This document shows positions 1 to 5,985 of a DNA stretch of 6,071 bases, one piece after another. The notes below the pieces were generated by a model. It was not told the DNA's origin and searched no databases. It worked only from the letters and a program-made list of their open reading frames with translations. Origin of the DNA: Pseudomonadota bacterium. GTDB lineage: Bacteria; Pseudomonadota; Alphaproteobacteria; Parvibaculales; Parvibaculaceae. Numbering within the stretch: position 1 is the stretch's first letter; each line of letters opens with the position of its first letter. The stretch lies in assembly GCA_021780275.1 (NCBI GenBank), contig JAJXZC010000557.1, forward strand, positions 1 through 6,071, in the 5' to 3' direction. The position numbers and the translations under genes are program-made.

Positions 1-71
1 CACCCGCACGCTCTGCCCCTCTTCGGCGGCGGCGCGGCGCAGCTTCTCCTGCGCGTCGTCGACCTCGCGCT
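1..71. repeat. Terminal direct repeat, left copy (identical to 6001-6071)
   Basis: All 71 bases are identical to the last 71 bases of the window. An exact match that begins at the first base and ends at the last base is the usual signature of a contig whose two ends overlap. Removing one copy leaves 6,000 bp. The repeated sequence is ordinary coding sequence of the ABC gene and has no terminal-repeat architecture of its own. Confidence 0.97.
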
Positions 72-256
72 GACGGTTCCACATGCCGGCGTAGCAGCCG
101 CCCTGCGCCAGCAGGTCTTCGTGGCGACCGCGTTCGACGATCCGGCCCTGATCGAGCACGATGATGTCGTCGGCGTTGACGACGGTCGACAGCCGATGGG
201 CGATGACGAGCGAGGTCCGCCCGCGCGAAACACGTTCGAGCGCGGCCTGAATATCG
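1..256 (-). pseudogene. 3' fragment of an ABC exporter ATPase gene (ATM1/MsbA-like), truncated at a repeat
   Basis: Read on the minus strand in the frame whose codons are 1-3, 4-6 and so on, this encodes the C-terminal end of an ABC nucleotide-binding domain. It runs from [20 protein letters not shown] through the H-loop (His codon at 196-198), [20 protein letters not shown] and ERGRHEDLL to a charged, probably helical tail ([20 protein letters not shown]). The style matches half-size exporters of the ATM1/heavy-metal or MsbA type, which normally have six membrane helices before the ATPase. Walker A, Q-loop, signature, Walker B and D-loop are all absent. Homology stops at about 256, exactly where the repeat element starts, and the same frame meets a TAA stop at 286-288. 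The reading frame therefore has no start here. If 1-71 and 6001-6071 are the same sequence, the gene ends at 5986 and about 89 codons remain. The intact gene may lie elsewhere, or this may be an assembly join. Confidence 0.85.
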
Positions 257-327
257 GTTACGGTGACGCCATACCAATTCCCCAATTAGCCCGCGATCGT
301 CAGCCTTGCGCCTCGGTTTTCGTCCGC

Positions 328-341
328 GCCGCCGCGGCGGC
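328..341. repeat. Perfect 14-bp GC palindrome in the repeat core
   Basis: GCCGCCGCGGCGGC reads the same on both strands. It lies in the part of the element that is identical between the copies (second instance 5838-5851). It could be a protein-binding or structural feature of the element; its function is unknown. Confidence 0.6.
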
Positions 342-474
342 AGGCAACGACCAGCAAGCGGCCGGCTGTCGCGACGACATGCTGAAATTCGGCAATGGGG
401 ATCCTGTCGGCGTAATTCAGCGATCAGAAACACCGCAGCGCAAACCCCCTTGATCAGCGGGAGCCGTCCAGACA

Positions 475-548
475 TGACATGATACCAATTGCGCAAATCC
501 CACAGCCGGGGTCGCTGGCGAGATAATTATGCAATTGGCATCATGTCA
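475..548. repeat. Nested 74-bp hairpin element inside copy 1
   Basis: The arms 475-492 (TGACATGATACCAATTGC) and 531-548 (GCAATTGGCATCATGTCA) are inverted repeats matching at 17 of 18 positions, with a 38-base interior. The left arm shares the pattern TGAC-NNN-ATACCAATT with the outer left end of both large copies (264-279 and 5774-5789). It is thus another end of the same family sitting inside copy 1. If transcribed it would fold into a long hairpin. There is no coding content. Confidence 0.75.
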
Positions 549-609
549 CCGTAACTCCGCGACTCATATATCCGGCAATCAAAATGTATAACATTATCTG
601 TATTATATA

Positions 610-1221
610 CTATATGCTATAAATTAATCTGTTTGTATCTACTGTAAGTGAATTGTCGAATTCATCGCGCAATATTCCGTAGACGTGGGTGTCAATACAC
701 TTTCCATCTAGAAAATAATCCTCCCTCTTTACGCCCTCCCGAACGAATCCCAGCTTTTCGTATAGCCTGATCGCGTTATTATTTATCGACAGCACCTCAA
801 GGCTGACCCTCCGAAGGTCGAGCCCGTTAAATGCATAATCAAGAAGAATAATTGTCGCAATTGACCCTACTCCACCATTTTGTTCTCTCGCATTTCCGAC
901 GTAAATACCGATTAATGCTTTCCTCTGGAAATGATCAATGCCATGAAGAGATATAACTCCGACCAAAGTTGATTTATTTTTAATTGCAAAAACAATTCTA
1001 GATTTTCCATTTTGTTCTCGAATTGATTTTAACCAATCTCTTGCAGCGTCTTTTTGAACCGGGAAGCGGGACCCCATAGTTAAATCGCGGATGTTCGGCG
1101 TGTTCTGCCAAACGCAGATCGCATCAATATCGCTTTCATCGAGCGGCGTTAGCCTTATACTTTTAAAATCCGTCTTCGTTTCGCGCGCACGTGACGAATT
1201 TTGTGGACTTATAGTCTTCAT
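610..1221 (-). CDS. GNAT-family N-acetyltransferase (RimJ/RimL-like), low GC
   Basis: The 203-residue product is a complete single-domain GNAT enzyme that transfers an acetyl group from acetyl-CoA to an amine. Visible marks are IRLTPLDESDIDAICVWQN near residues 22-40, the acetyl-CoA loop QNGGVG (Gln114, Gly117, Gly119; pattern QxxGxG), the LRRVSLEVLSINNNA strand-helix segment (136-150) and the C-terminal AIRLYEKLGF motif (150-159). The frame stays open upstream to 1344, but the ATG at 1221-1219 is preferred: a purine-rich stretch (AGAGAGAAGAAAG) directly precedes it, and the upstream translation is Arg/Gly-rich like the surrounding spacer. The gene averages about 43% GC by hand count over 661-1200, far below its neighbours, which suggests recent transfer. 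Close to glycan genes, an amino-sugar acetyltransferase is plausible, but ribosomal-protein or antibiotic acetylation cannot be excluded. Confidence 0.88.
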   Translation of the reverse strand: MKTISPQNSSRARETKTDFKSIRLTPLDESDIDAICVWQNTPNIRDLTMGSRFPVQKDAARDWLKSIREQNGKSRIVFAIKNKSTLVGVISLHGIDHFQRKALIGIYVGNAREQNGGVGSIATIILLDYAFNGLDLRRVSLEVLSINNNAIRLYEKLGFVREGVKREDYFLDGKCIDTHVYGILRDEFDNSLTVDTNRLIYSI

Positions 1222-1235
1222 CTTTCTTCTCTCTT
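1222..1235 (-). promoter_or_regulatory. Ribosome-binding purine tract that fixes the acetyltransferase start
   Basis: On the minus strand the bases just before the ATG at 1221 read AAGAGAGAAGAAAG. This is a purine-only stretch suitable for pairing with the 16S tail, and no comparable site is evident before the more upstream in-frame start at 1344. It supports a 203-residue product over a 244-residue one. Confidence 0.55.
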
Positions 1236-1537
1236 GTTTTTGCCGGCGGCCGCCCAAGCGATCTGCCTCCAATGTTAGTTTGTAACGGAACCCAGCGCCA
1301 GCGACCGGACGGCCCCGCGGAAGGCGCCGGCTCACGTGTCGCAATCAAGGGCGCGCGCCCCGAGCCCACACGTTTCGCCGCCAACTCGAATCCGCGCGAC
1401 GCATCGATCGCCCCTCTACAGCGACGGGACCCGTCCGGTAGGGAAGGCCGGCATGTCGCCCGGTCAATGTGAACCCGGTTGGTCGCCTTCAGCGGTTCGC
1501 GCCATGTTTTTTGGCAGACCGTTCCGGAGATCCGCAG

Positions 1538-1559
1538 GCGTCCGCAAGCGGGCGGACGC
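1538..1559. repeat. Perfect 8-bp stem hairpin in the spacer
   Basis: GCGTCCGC (1538-1545) and GCGGACGC (1552-1559) are exact inverted repeats around the 6-base loop AAGCGG. No T-run follows on either strand, so it is not a normal intrinsic terminator. Confidence 0.55.
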
Positions 1560-1860
1560 GGGCCGAACAGAAACGCCCCGCGCCGTGATCGTTTGAGACA
1601 GAGCAACCCGCCAGACGACGCCCCTTCGAGCAGCCGTCCATGGTTCCGACCTCGGACGATCGGCGTGACTTCGGGCGTTCACTCGAGCGAGGGGCGACGC
1701 CCTTCCTACGTTCGGTCCGCCCGCGCCTGTTCGTCGCGGATTGAACTACCGGAGCGGAGGCGCGGACCGGCGCCATCGGGCGCTTTGTCGCGGCGCGCGA
1801 CAATGCTATCGGCGCACAAATCCAAATGTTCGTTTTGGAATGGTCGTCCTGCCGCCCTTT

Positions 1861-1905
1861 CAGCGGCTTCCGCCGCTGCAAGGTCAAAACCGCCGAACGC
1901 GGCGG
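1861..1905. repeat. Two adjacent GC hairpins upstream of the dioxygenase operon
   Basis: The first stem is CAGCGGC (1861-1867) with GCCGCTG (1872-1878) around a TTCC loop. The second is CCGCCG (1890-1895) with CGGCGG (1900-1905) around AACG. Both have perfect stems and four-base loops, 11 bases apart, about 150 bases before the dioxygenase ATG. Neither has a T-run, and a regulatory role is unproven. Confidence 0.45.
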
Positions 1906-2051
1906 ACTCATGACGCTCGACGCGCGTTCGCCCGTCGTGGCATATGTGACGACCGCGAAGCGAATTCGCGAAACAACACCGGCCGCAAGGGCAATCAATG
2001 CTCTTTGCACACCACGATGCATGACTCAATTTTTGAAGCGAGGGAATCCGC

Positions 2052-2888
2052 ATGAGCGCGACCTATGGCGTCGAGCATTTTGATCAGAACGGCTTCGCCC
2101 TGATTCCGCAATTCTATGATCCGGAGCGAGACATCGCTCCGATTCGAGAAGGAATTCGACGGATCGTCGAACTCGTCGCCGTCAAGCATGGCGTCGCCGC
2201 GCCGGTCGCCACGCCCGAGGAAGCGATGGGCGCGGGATATCTCGCGGTCGCTCGCGCCAACCGGGTCTGGGGCAGCGAGATCTACGACGCCGTGAAGCAG
2301 ATCCCTGCGTTCCTGCGGCTCGTTTCGAATTCCAGGAACACCGAACTGTTCGAGCGCATCCGCAAGGGCTCGATCGCCGGCGTTGCCGCTGGCGGCTTCG
2401 GCATCCGCGTCGATTCGCCCGGCGAGGAAAAATATCGCGCGCCTTGGCATCAGGAATTTCCCGCGCAATTGCGCAGCGTGGACGGCATCGTCTTTTGGTC
2501 TCCCTTGATCGTCACTACGGCCGCAATGGGGCCGGTCGAAGTAGCCGTGGGCTCGCATCGCGAAGGCGTCGTCCCCGTCTATGAGGACGACGAGGGCATC
2601 GGCAAGACCGGCGCCTACGCGCTGCATCTCGATCGCGAGCAGGAGAGGATCGCATCGTACGAACGCCTGGCCCCCGGCACAAAGCCCGGCGACCTCATTC
2701 TCATGGACTTTCTAACATTGCATCAATCTGGCCAGAACCTCTCGGACCGGCCACGCTGGTCCATGCAATTTCGCCTCTTCAATTTCAACGACCCGATCGG
2801 CGTCCAGATCGGCTGGCGCGGCTCCTATGCCGCGGGCAGCAATTTCGCCGATCTCCTGCCAGAACTGGTCGCGGAGAAGCGCAAATGA
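2052..2888 (+). CDS. Phytanoyl-CoA dioxygenase (PhyH)-family Fe(II)/2-oxoglutarate oxygenase
   Basis: The 278-residue product has the cupin-fold layout of PhyH proteins, close to the usual family length. It opens with FDQNGFALIPQFYD (residues 10-23), typical of the family's first helix and strand. Iron-binding residues are readable as His133 and Glu135 in WHQEFPAQ and distal His224 in LHQSGQN; Arg235, eleven residues after the distal His, is the expected 2-oxoglutarate anchor (RPRWSMQFRL). The first motif is HxE where most members have HxD. GAGGGA at about 2040-2045 is a good ribosome site for the ATG at 2052. The reaction would be hydroxylation or another oxidation of a small molecule, with succinate and CO2 as by-products. 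Its ATGA overlap with the methyltransferase implies one transcript and a shared pathway, probably modification of a sugar or glycan; the substrate is unknown. Confidence 0.9.
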   Translation: MSATYGVEHFDQNGFALIPQFYDPERDIAPIREGIRRIVELVAVKHGVAAPVATPEEAMGAGYLAVARANRVWGSEIYDAVKQIPAFLRLVSNSRNTELFERIRKGSIAGVAAGGFGIRVDSPGEEKYRAPWHQEFPAQLRSVDGIVFWSPLIVTTAAMGPVEVAVGSHREGVVPVYEDDEGIGKTGAYALHLDREQERIASYERLAPGTKPGDLILMDFLTLHQSGQNLSDRPRWSMQFRLFNFNDPIGVQIGWRGSYAAGSNFADLLPELVAEKRK

Positions 2889-4024
2889 CCCTTTCCATCT
2901 GTCGCGTCTGCGCAGCCGCGCTCGTCGCGCCCTGCTACGCCGCGTCGGCACCTTCGCTCACCTCGATGATGCAACTCCTCGACGCGCCCACGGAAGTCCT
3001 CGTCTGTGACGCCTGCGGCCACGCGCAATCCCCGGACCTGCCGAACGTCAAGGATTTCTACGCTTCGCAATACAAGATCTCGCTCGCTAGCGAAGATCAT
3101 GACCAGCTCGTCACGGTCCGAGGCGGCCAGACCGTATTTCGCACAGACTTCCAGACGGAAGCCCTGCTCGAAATGGCCGCGCCGCCGCAGGGCGCCCGCG
3201 TGCTCGACTACGGCTGCGGCAAGGCCGCGACATTGCGCAAATTGTGCGCCGCTCGACCCGACGTCGTTCCTCACGTTTTCGACGTTTCCGACGACTACCG
3301 CCCTCACTGGAGCCAGTGGATCGCCTCGGAGGCGATGGCGACACACGAACTGCCGGCACCTTGGCGCGGGCGGTTCGACCTCATCACCGCGCATTTCGTC
3401 ATCGAGCACACGGTCGATCCTTGTAGCATGCTGTCGGACATCGCGTCGCTGCTCGCTCTTGGTGGCCGCTTGTTTCTGTCGGCGCCCGACGCCATCGCCA
3501 ATCCGGGCGACCTCGTCGTCGTGGATCACCTCAATCATTTTTCCGGCGCCTCGCTAATGCGGGCGCTGCAACGCACCGGATTTTCGGCGGCGCTCATCGA
3601 TCGCGACCGCTTTCCCGGCGCGTTGATCGCCGTATGCTCTCACGACGGGCAAAAGGCGACGGCCGTCGCACCCGCGGAGGACGCGGCCGCGTTGAGACGC
3701 GCGGCGCGCGAGTGGTTGCGCGCGGCCGATCATGTACGTTCGATCGCACGCGAGCATGCTGGCAAGCGATCCGCGATTTACGGCGCGGGCTTTTATGGCG
3801 GTTTCATCCGCACGTTGCTCAGCGACAACGTCGACCTCGCCTGCTTCCTCGACAGGAATCCTCACGCGCAAGGCACGATGCTGATGGGGCTGCCCGTCGT
3901 TTCTCCGGACGATGTCCCGGCCGATGTGTCGGTGATCTACGCCGGACTCAACCCGCTGAAGGCGCGTGCAATCATCGCTCAGGCGTCGGCGTTGATCGGC
4001 CGCCAGATCGTTTGGCTTGACTGA
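2885..4024 (+). CDS. Three-part SAM-dependent methyltransferase (zinc-binding N-domain, class I core, C-methyltransferase-type C-domain)
   Basis: The 379-residue product has the order seen in NDP-sugar C-methyltransferases such as TylC3/TcaB9. An N-terminal zinc-binding segment has Cys6-x2-Cys9 and Cys41-x2-Cys44. The class I SAM core has motif I VLDYGCGKA (106-114), an acidic segment near 132-137, FDLITAHFVIEH (164-175) and GGRLFLSAPD (193-202). A C-terminal Rossmann-like domain starts at SAIYGAGFYGG (296-306). Where family members usually read HEHLSYF, this protein reads VDHLNHF (213-219), so the catalytic Glu is Asp and the preceding Tyr equivalent is Val; C-methylation of a sugar is therefore not assured. 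The ATG overlaps the upstream stop by four bases, and GGAG at 2873-2876 is well spaced for it. The context suggests methylation of a sugar or a glycan precursor in the cytoplasm. Confidence 0.92.
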   Translation: MTLSICRVCAAALVAPCYAASAPSLTSMMQLLDAPTEVLVCDACGHAQSPDLPNVKDFYASQYKISLASEDHDQLVTVRGGQTVFRTDFQTEALLEMAAPPQGARVLDYGCGKAATLRKLCAARPDVVPHVFDVSDDYRPHWSQWIASEAMATHELPAPWRGRFDLITAHFVIEHTVDPCSMLSDIASLLALGGRLFLSAPDAIANPGDLVVVDHLNHFSGASLMRALQRTGFSAALIDRDRFPGALIAVCSHDGQKATAVAPAEDAAALRRAAREWLRAADHVRSIAREHAGKRSAIYGAGFYGGFIRTLLSDNVDLACFLDRNPHAQGTMLMGLPVVSPDDVPADVSVIYAGLNPLKARAIIAQASALIGRQIVWLD

Positions 4025-4067
4025 GCCGACCGGTGCTACGCCAGGTTCGGCGACTCGCTCCGCGACG

Positions 4068-5351
4068 TCACCGAGCGGCCGGGCCGCCGCGCCGGAGGCG
4101 CGACAACCTGATCGCGAAGCGGGCGCGGTTCAGGAATCTCTGGAGACCGCCCTCGGAGGGCTCCTGCGCGTCCCAAACGATGGGTTTGGTCCCATAGCGC
4201 AGGATTCGCGAGGCCAGGGAGACCGCGGAGGCGACTTCCTCGACGCCATACTTGCTGGTGTCGAGATGCAGGTAGCGTCCATGCAGGCCCTCCTCCTGCG
4301 CGCGAAAGGTGTCGCGGGGATAGACCTTCGGTTCGATCTGCCTTGCGCGCGCATCGAACCAGGCGACGAGGTCGGCGTCGTCGGACAAGGAGCCGCGAAT
4401 CGCGGCTAGTACATCCGGCAACTCGTCGAGATCGTCGATGGGCAGTTTCTCGAGAAATATCTCGGCTAGGAATTTGCGGTCGAGCGCCAATGACGAATCG
4501 TCGGGGAAAAGATCGGCCTTGGCGACGAGAAACGAATCGGCGATGGCGACCCAGCCCGCCGGCAGATCCGGAACCCACGGATGGAGCTCTAGGCCCGAAG
4601 CGGTGCACTCATTCTTATAGCGCTGCGTGTTCGGATGTTTGCTGCGCAGGAAATTGGAAGCGATATTGTTGCTCGAGGCGGAAAAGCCGCTCACTGTCAT
4701 CGGCGCGGCCAACGACAGATAACGATCGACGAGATAGGCGACCGCGAAGCTCGTATAGGTGTCCGGGGCGTAACTGGCGAAGACGTGCCCGGTTCGAGCG
4801 CGTATCCGTTCGAGAACCTCGCGCGCGACCAGGCCATGATAAATGTTGGGCAGCAACGTCGCCGGCATGCACCCAGTTATGACATCGCGGATCGCCTGAC
4901 GCCCCTCGAACGCCTTGCGCGTCCGCGTGACGGAAAGCGCGATATAATTAGCCAGATCGCTTCTCGCGATGTTCGGCCAGGAATAGAGAGCGCAATCCCA
5001 GGTGATCGCCTTTGCGCCTTCACGCCGGATCAGCGCGTCCAGTTGGGCTAACGCATAGGGCATCAGCCCATCATCATCGCCGATATAGCCCACATACTGG
5101 CCGCTGGTGAGGCCATATGCGAGATTCCAGTTGTCCCGCATGCATAGCGGCGTGGGCGAGCGATGATAGACGATGCGAGGCGATGCAAGGGAATCGACGA
5201 CGTCCCTGGTCGCCGGCGAGCTGCAATTGTCACAGACGACGATTTCATAATCGTCGAACTCCTGATCGAGACAGGACTTCAAGGCGAAGCGCAGGGTATC
5301 GGCGCGCTCGCGCGTGGGAATGACGATACTGAAGCGAGGGTTCGAACGCAT
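4068..5351 (-). CDS. Family 2 glycosyltransferase with long C-terminal extension
   Basis: The 427-residue product has a GT-A domain in residues 1 to about 235. FSIVIPTRERADTLRFALKS (7-26) is the nucleotide-binding start, Asp41 sits in VVCDNCSS, and DNWNLAYGLTSGQYVGYIGD leads to the metal-binding acidic triad Asp92-94 in IGDDDGLM. SYAPDTYTSFA (193-203) sits where the acceptor-side acidic residue is usually found. Such enzymes transfer a sugar from a nucleotide donor to a glycan or lipid-linked acceptor at the inner face of the membrane. No membrane helix is evident. Residues from about 236 on match no domain I recognise; they include HLDTSKYGVEEVASAVSLAS (362-381) and a basic tail. The start is set by the motif seven residues in; the site before it is weak (AGGCAC). 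The gene converges with the methyltransferase, leaving 43 bases between stops. Donor and acceptor are unknown. Confidence 0.92.
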   Translation of the reverse strand: MRSNPRFSIVIPTRERADTLRFALKSCLDQEFDDYEIVVCDNCSSPATRDVVDSLASPRIVYHRSPTPLCMRDNWNLAYGLTSGQYVGYIGDDDGLMPYALAQLDALIRREGAKAITWDCALYSWPNIARSDLANYIALSVTRTRKAFEGRQAIRDVITGCMPATLLPNIYHGLVAREVLERIRARTGHVFASYAPDTYTSFAVAYLVDRYLSLAAPMTVSGFSASSNNIASNFLRSKHPNTQRYKNECTASGLELHPWVPDLPAGWVAIADSFLVAKADLFPDDSSLALDRKFLAEIFLEKLPIDDLDELPDVLAAIRGSLSDDADLVAWFDARARQIEPKVYPRDTFRAQEEGLHGRYLHLDTSKYGVEEVASAVSLASRILRYGTKPIVWDAQEPSEGGLQRFLNRARFAIRLSRLRRGGPAAR

Positions 5352-5765
5352 GTGCTATGTGCCTGTTGCTTCGGAAAGCCCCATCGCGGACCGGTTGCTG
5401 GCGGCGGGGCGTTCGATGGTTTCCGGGCCCGCGTGTTCAATCAAGTCCGGAAGGGCGACATTAGCCGCGGGTCATGGCTTGGTTTAGCCTGTGTTTAGAA
5501 TTCCGGGTTGCGCCCGTCAACGCGGTCTGCGCCGCGTTTTCGCCCCGGTCGGCGGCGTCTCTCCGATCACTCCAGACGGGCACATGCGCGACAAGCCGGC
5601 CGCCTATCAGATCCGCCCGTTGAAGAGCGAGCTCGCGTTTCACCAGTGGCAGTCCGGCTGGTTCCGGCCTGGGTGCTCTTCGTGTTCCTGCAAGCCCGGC
5701 AATTCACTGGACCGTCACGAGGCTGATGGAATGCTGAGGTTACGGTGTGAGGTTACGGTAACCGA
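5352..5765. other. Gene-free stretch upstream of the glycosyltransferase
   Basis: About 410 bases with no recognisable gene. The open frames at 5491-5895 (plus) and 5461-5643 (minus) have no domain, and the plus one runs straight into repeat copy 2, so I treat both as chance. A short hairpin, AACGCGG (5519-5525) with CCGCGTT (5532-5538), is followed on the plus strand by two more T's; it resembles a weak terminator but has no plus-strand gene before it. The promoter of the glycosyltransferase should lie in the part nearest 5352, but no clear box pair is visible. The right edge holds the three reiterated repeat ends. Confidence 0.55.
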
Positions 5766-5774
5766 GGTTACGGT
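5736..5774 (+). repeat. Three tandem copies of the repeat-element end (GAGGTTACGGT)
   Basis: The 11-mer GAGGTTACGGT occurs at 5736-5746, 5749-5759 and 5764-5774, with start-to-start spacings of 13 and 15 bases. The third copy is the outer end of repeat copy 2. Within the array GGTTACGGTAACC (5751-5763) is an inverted repeat of six bases each side around a central G, as if two element ends had been joined head to head. This looks like a trace of repeated insertion and excision, or of slippage at the element border. Confidence 0.75.
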
Positions 5775-5925
5775 GACGCCATACCAATTCCTCAATTGGC
5801 CCGCGATCGTCGTCCTTGCGCCTCGGTTTTCGTCCGCGCCGCCGCGGCGGCAGGCAACGACCAGCAAGCGGCCGGCTGTCGCGACGACATGCTGAAATTC
5901 GGCAATGGCATCTCGTCACCGAAAT
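5766..5925. mobile_element. MITE-like repeat element, copy 2 (about 160 bp)
   Basis: Positions 5766-5908 match 256-398 with only four substitutions (5792, 5798, 5812, 5813), and 5814-5908 is identical. The left end GTTACGGTGAC (5767-5777) pairs with GTCACCGAAAT (5915-5925) at 9 of 11 positions, giving a short form with both ends and no nested hairpin. CCAATT-CCTC-AATTGG (5784-5799) is a perfect sub-terminal hairpin here, whereas the G-to-A change at 288 breaks one pair in copy 1. There is no coding content, and no obvious target-site duplication. This is probably the simpler form of the family; copy 1 carries extra sequence. Confidence 0.7.
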
Positions 5926-5985
5926 TCCTCGCCGTAAACCTCCGGGAAGGCTTTCGCATGCCCGGACCGACGCGAGCCGGCCGAT

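Larger units (their letters stand above)
256..555. mobile_element. MITE-like repeat element, copy 1 (about 300 bp, composite)
   Basis: The ends form an imperfect terminal inverted repeat. The left arm 257-279 begins GTTACGGTGACGCC and ends ATACCAATT; the right arm 533-555 is its reverse complement at 19 of 23 positions. The left half (256-398) matches 5766-5908 in 139 of 143 columns, with no gaps. No transposase or plausible ORF lies inside; an open frame at 121-453 crosses the ABC fragment and the element border in antisense and is best read as a shadow. Positions 399-474 have no counterpart in copy 2, and a second hairpin element (475-548) supplies the right end, so this copy looks composite or nested. 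No clear target-site duplication is seen (ATATCG before, TCCGCG after). 'Non-autonomous transposon' is inferred from structure alone. Confidence 0.7.
1222..2051. other. Gene-free divergent spacer (about 830 bp)
   Basis: This lies between the divergent acetyltransferase and dioxygenase genes. Several frames are open for 300-500 bases on both strands, as expected by chance at this GC content. Their translations are rich in Arg, Ser and Pro, overlap each other and show no recognisable domain. The region does hold short GC-rich inverted repeats (1423-1435, 1538-1559, 1861-1878, 1890-1905) and a 10-bp palindrome GCGAATTCGC (1960-1969) about 80 bases before the dioxygenase start. Promoters for both flanking genes must lie here or nearby, but no convincing -35/-10 pair was found. 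It may be decayed coding sequence; no family could be recognised. Confidence 0.6.

Noticed and set aside
121..453. 110-residue plus-strand open frame over the window's left side
   Set aside because: It runs antisense to the ABC fragment, crosses the repeat border and shows no domain; the ABC reading on the other strand is convincing.
1488..1512. T6 run at 1507-1512 as an intrinsic terminator
   Set aside because: The preceding bases form no stem longer than about three pairs, and no plus-strand gene ends there.
1489..2022. 177-residue minus-strand open frame and its overlapping partners in the spacer
   Set aside because: Several overlapping frames are open at once, all Arg/Ser/Pro-rich with no motif, as expected by chance in GC-rich DNA.
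2005..2035. TTGCAC followed by AATTTT as a promoter for the oxygenase operon
   Set aside because: The -10 match is poor (3 of 6), so it cannot be told from chance.
1995..2627. 210-residue minus-strand open frame opposite the oxygenase
   Set aside because: Shadow of the oxygenase gene, whose iron and 2-oxoglutarate residues, ribosome site and operon overlap settle the coding strand.
4025..4067. Possible bidirectional terminator between the convergent methyltransferase and glycosyltransferase genes
   Set aside because: GCCGACC near 4025 can pair with GGTTCGGC near 4043 only with a bulge, and there is no T-run on either side.
5519..5541. 7-bp hairpin followed by T's as a terminator
   Set aside because: The stem is real but short, the T-run is minimal, and no plus-strand gene lies upstream; mentioned only within the spacer description.
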